Source: Geobacter sp. UBA6802
GTDB lineage: Bacteria > Desulfobacterota > Desulfuromonadia > Geobacterales > Pseudopelobacteraceae
Assembly (NCBI GenBank): GCA_002452325.1
Contig: DKFG01000094.1
Span: 181 to 22,116, forward strand
Length of the DNA stretch: 21,936 nucleotides
Direction: 5' to 3'
The notes beneath the pieces were generated by a model. It saw only the letters and a list, made by a program, of their open reading frames with translations. It did not search any database and was not told the origin of the DNA. This document shows positions 20,737 to 21,936 of this stretch, one piece after another (the first letter of the stretch is position 1; the number at the start of each line of letters is the position of its first letter). The translations under genes were made by a program, and so were the position numbers.

Positions 20737-21936
20737 ATGAAAACTGCTGCTTCTAGTCCCGCGTACGAAACAATCACACCACCGGAATCCATCCATGCAC
20801 CTTACTATGCCTGCCTGGACAAGGATCCGCTGGCCTACGCCTTTTCAGCAAAGGCAACGGTGCATGCCGGTATGAAAAGCAAGCCGGTGGTCAAGGAAGA
20901 ACAATTACCGCTTTTTCGCTGTATCAGTCGCGAACCGCGCTCTGAAAAGAGCGCAGCCTATTTCAATATCCCATTCTGTGAGACCAGATGCACCTATTGC
21001 GGATTTTTCATCCGATTTAGCGACCCGGAAGAAAGCAGAAAGTATACCGATACGCTGATTGCCGAACTCTCTGCAACAGCCCGCACAGAGGCGGTTAGTC
21101 AGTGGCCGATCCATGCGGTCTACCTGGGCGGAGGTACACCAACCGCACTACAGCCCCAAGACCTGCTGCGGTTACTGTTAAGTATCAAACGTTTTTTACC
21201 ATTGTCCAATGACTGTGAAATCACACTGGAGGGGCGCATAAGCGGCTTATCGCCTGATTTAATCGAAGCAGCCCTGGCTGGTGGCGTGAACCGGTTTTCA
21301 ATCGGCGTACAGAGCTTTGATACCGCTATCCGTCAGGCCACAGGGCGGATTGATGATCGAGAAACGGTGATAGCTACCCTGAAACGGCTCTGCTCATACG
21401 ATCAGGCTGCCGTGGTGATTGATCTGGTTTACGGATTTCCAGGACAGACCCTGCGGATGTGGGAACAGGACATCCTTGCCCTGCAGGAACTTCCCCTTGA
21501 TGGTGTTGATCTTTATCAGCTGAATCTGTTACCCCACACCACCCTGGCGCGGTTGGTAAAGGAGGGGAAGAGTGAACCAACTGCGTCCCTGCCTGAACAG
21601 GCTGCCATGTACGCACGAGGTGTTGAGTTGATGCAGGAACTGCACTGGCAGCGTTTATCAGTCAGTCACTGGTGTAGCAATAGCCGGGAACGCAGTCTGT
21701 ATAACCGTCTGGTCAAGAGCGGCGCTCCCATTCTGGCCTACGGTTGTGGTGCTGGCGGTTCACTGCACGGCTACCGCTATGCCAACTCACGAGATTACAA
21801 CGACTACATGCAAATGGTGGAAGATGGAATCAAGCCGTTGGCAATGCTGGCCTATCCTTCAAAAAACAAGCTGCTTGCAAGCCTGATCTCCGATGGTTTT
21901 GATCTGGGGTTTCTGAACCTGCAGAAGGTGTATGAA
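20737..21936 (+). CDS. hutW: HutW-type radical SAM heme-utilisation enzyme (3' end cut)
   Basis: 400 residues visible; the gene runs off the window (family length is around 440-460). AAAGG lies 11 nt before the ATG. The N-terminal part has NIPFCETRCTYCGFF with Cys81-x3-Cys85-x2-Cys88, the radical SAM 4Fe-4S site, as in HutW/ChuW/HemN-type proteins. YLGGGTPTAL and NRFSIGVQSFD follow the HemN-like core. The aromatic residue after the third Cys of HemN (CxYC-x-C type) is replaced by GFF, which fits HutW and ChuW. ChuW opens heme to a linear tetrapyrrole without oxygen, releasing iron. It would complete the heme pathway of this locus. The alternative is a HemN/HemW relative, judged less likely given the neighbours. 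Confidence 0.83.
   Translation, partial: MKTAASSPAYETITPPESIHAPYYACLDKDPLAYAFSAKATVHAGMKSKPVVKEEQLPLFRCISREPRSEKSAAYFNIPFCETRCTYCGFFIRFSDPEESRKYTDTLIAELSATARTEAVSQWPIHAVYLGGGTPTALQPQDLLRLLLSIKRFLPLSNDCEITLEGRISGLSPDLIEAALAGGVNRFSIGVQSFDTAIRQATGRIDDRETVIATLKRLCSYDQAAVVIDLVYGFPGQTLRMWEQDILALQELPLDGVDLYQLNLLPHTTLARLVKEGKSEPTASLPEQAAMYARGVELMQELHWQRLSVSHWCSNSRERSLYNRLVKSGAPILAYGCGAGGSLHGYRYANSRDYNDYMQMVEDGIKPLAMLAYPSKNKLLASLISDGFDLGFLNLQKVYE

Overview
The window reads as a densely packed, one-direction (+ strand) iron and heme acquisition locus from an anaerobic, probably Geobacterales/Desulfuromonadota-type bacterium. Evidence for this is the moderate GC content, paired ferrous-iron transporters, an FmdE-type protein carrying a c-type heme site, and a HutW-type radical SAM enzyme (anaerobic heme breakdown). 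The taxonomic placement is an inference from gene content only.

Layout. (1) 1-256: the C-terminal end of one FeoB and its Cys-rich companion. (2) 384-5816: five tightly packed genes: a small HMA-like membrane protein, a coiled-coil membrane protein, a tiny one-helix protein, and two different P1B-type ATPases. The HMA-like protein and both ATPases start with an LPGR/IPGR-x-R domain that lacks CxxC. This resembles ferrosome (fez) gene clusters. (3) 5828-7828: a nested inverted repeat, hemP, then tonB-exbB-exbD. (4) 7979-13495: a Fur-type box, feoA, a second and complete feoB, an exported FmdE-domain protein with a CxxCH site, and a TonB-dependent receptor. (5) 13519-13995: a REP/MITE-like inverted repeat and a small exported NikL/CbiL-like protein. 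(6) 14103-20331: a second TonB-dependent receptor, two secreted tetrapyrrole-methylase-fold proteins, an APC-family permease and a ChaN-like heme-binding protein, the last three start/stop-overlapped. (7) 20332-21936: a structured leader with a terminator, then hutW running off the end.

How the parts may work together: TonB/ExbBD energise the two outer-membrane receptors. Heme or another tetrapyrrole could be handed to the exported methylase-fold proteins, cross the inner membrane through the APC permease (no HmuTUV-type ABC transporter is visible here), be bound by the ChaN-like protein and opened by HutW. FeoAB would import Fe(II), and the ATPase cluster would export or store it. The route through the permease is a hypothesis.

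The most unusual pattern is a repeat found six times, only between genes: a GCCAGCCA-type block, a short variable stem-loop, then another (C)AGCCAGCC block. Copies lie in front of the HMA/ATPase cluster, tonB, feoAB, the second receptor and hutW (two copies). The stem sequence changes while pairing is kept, which suggests a shared RNA or DNA control element. I do not recognise it as a named family.
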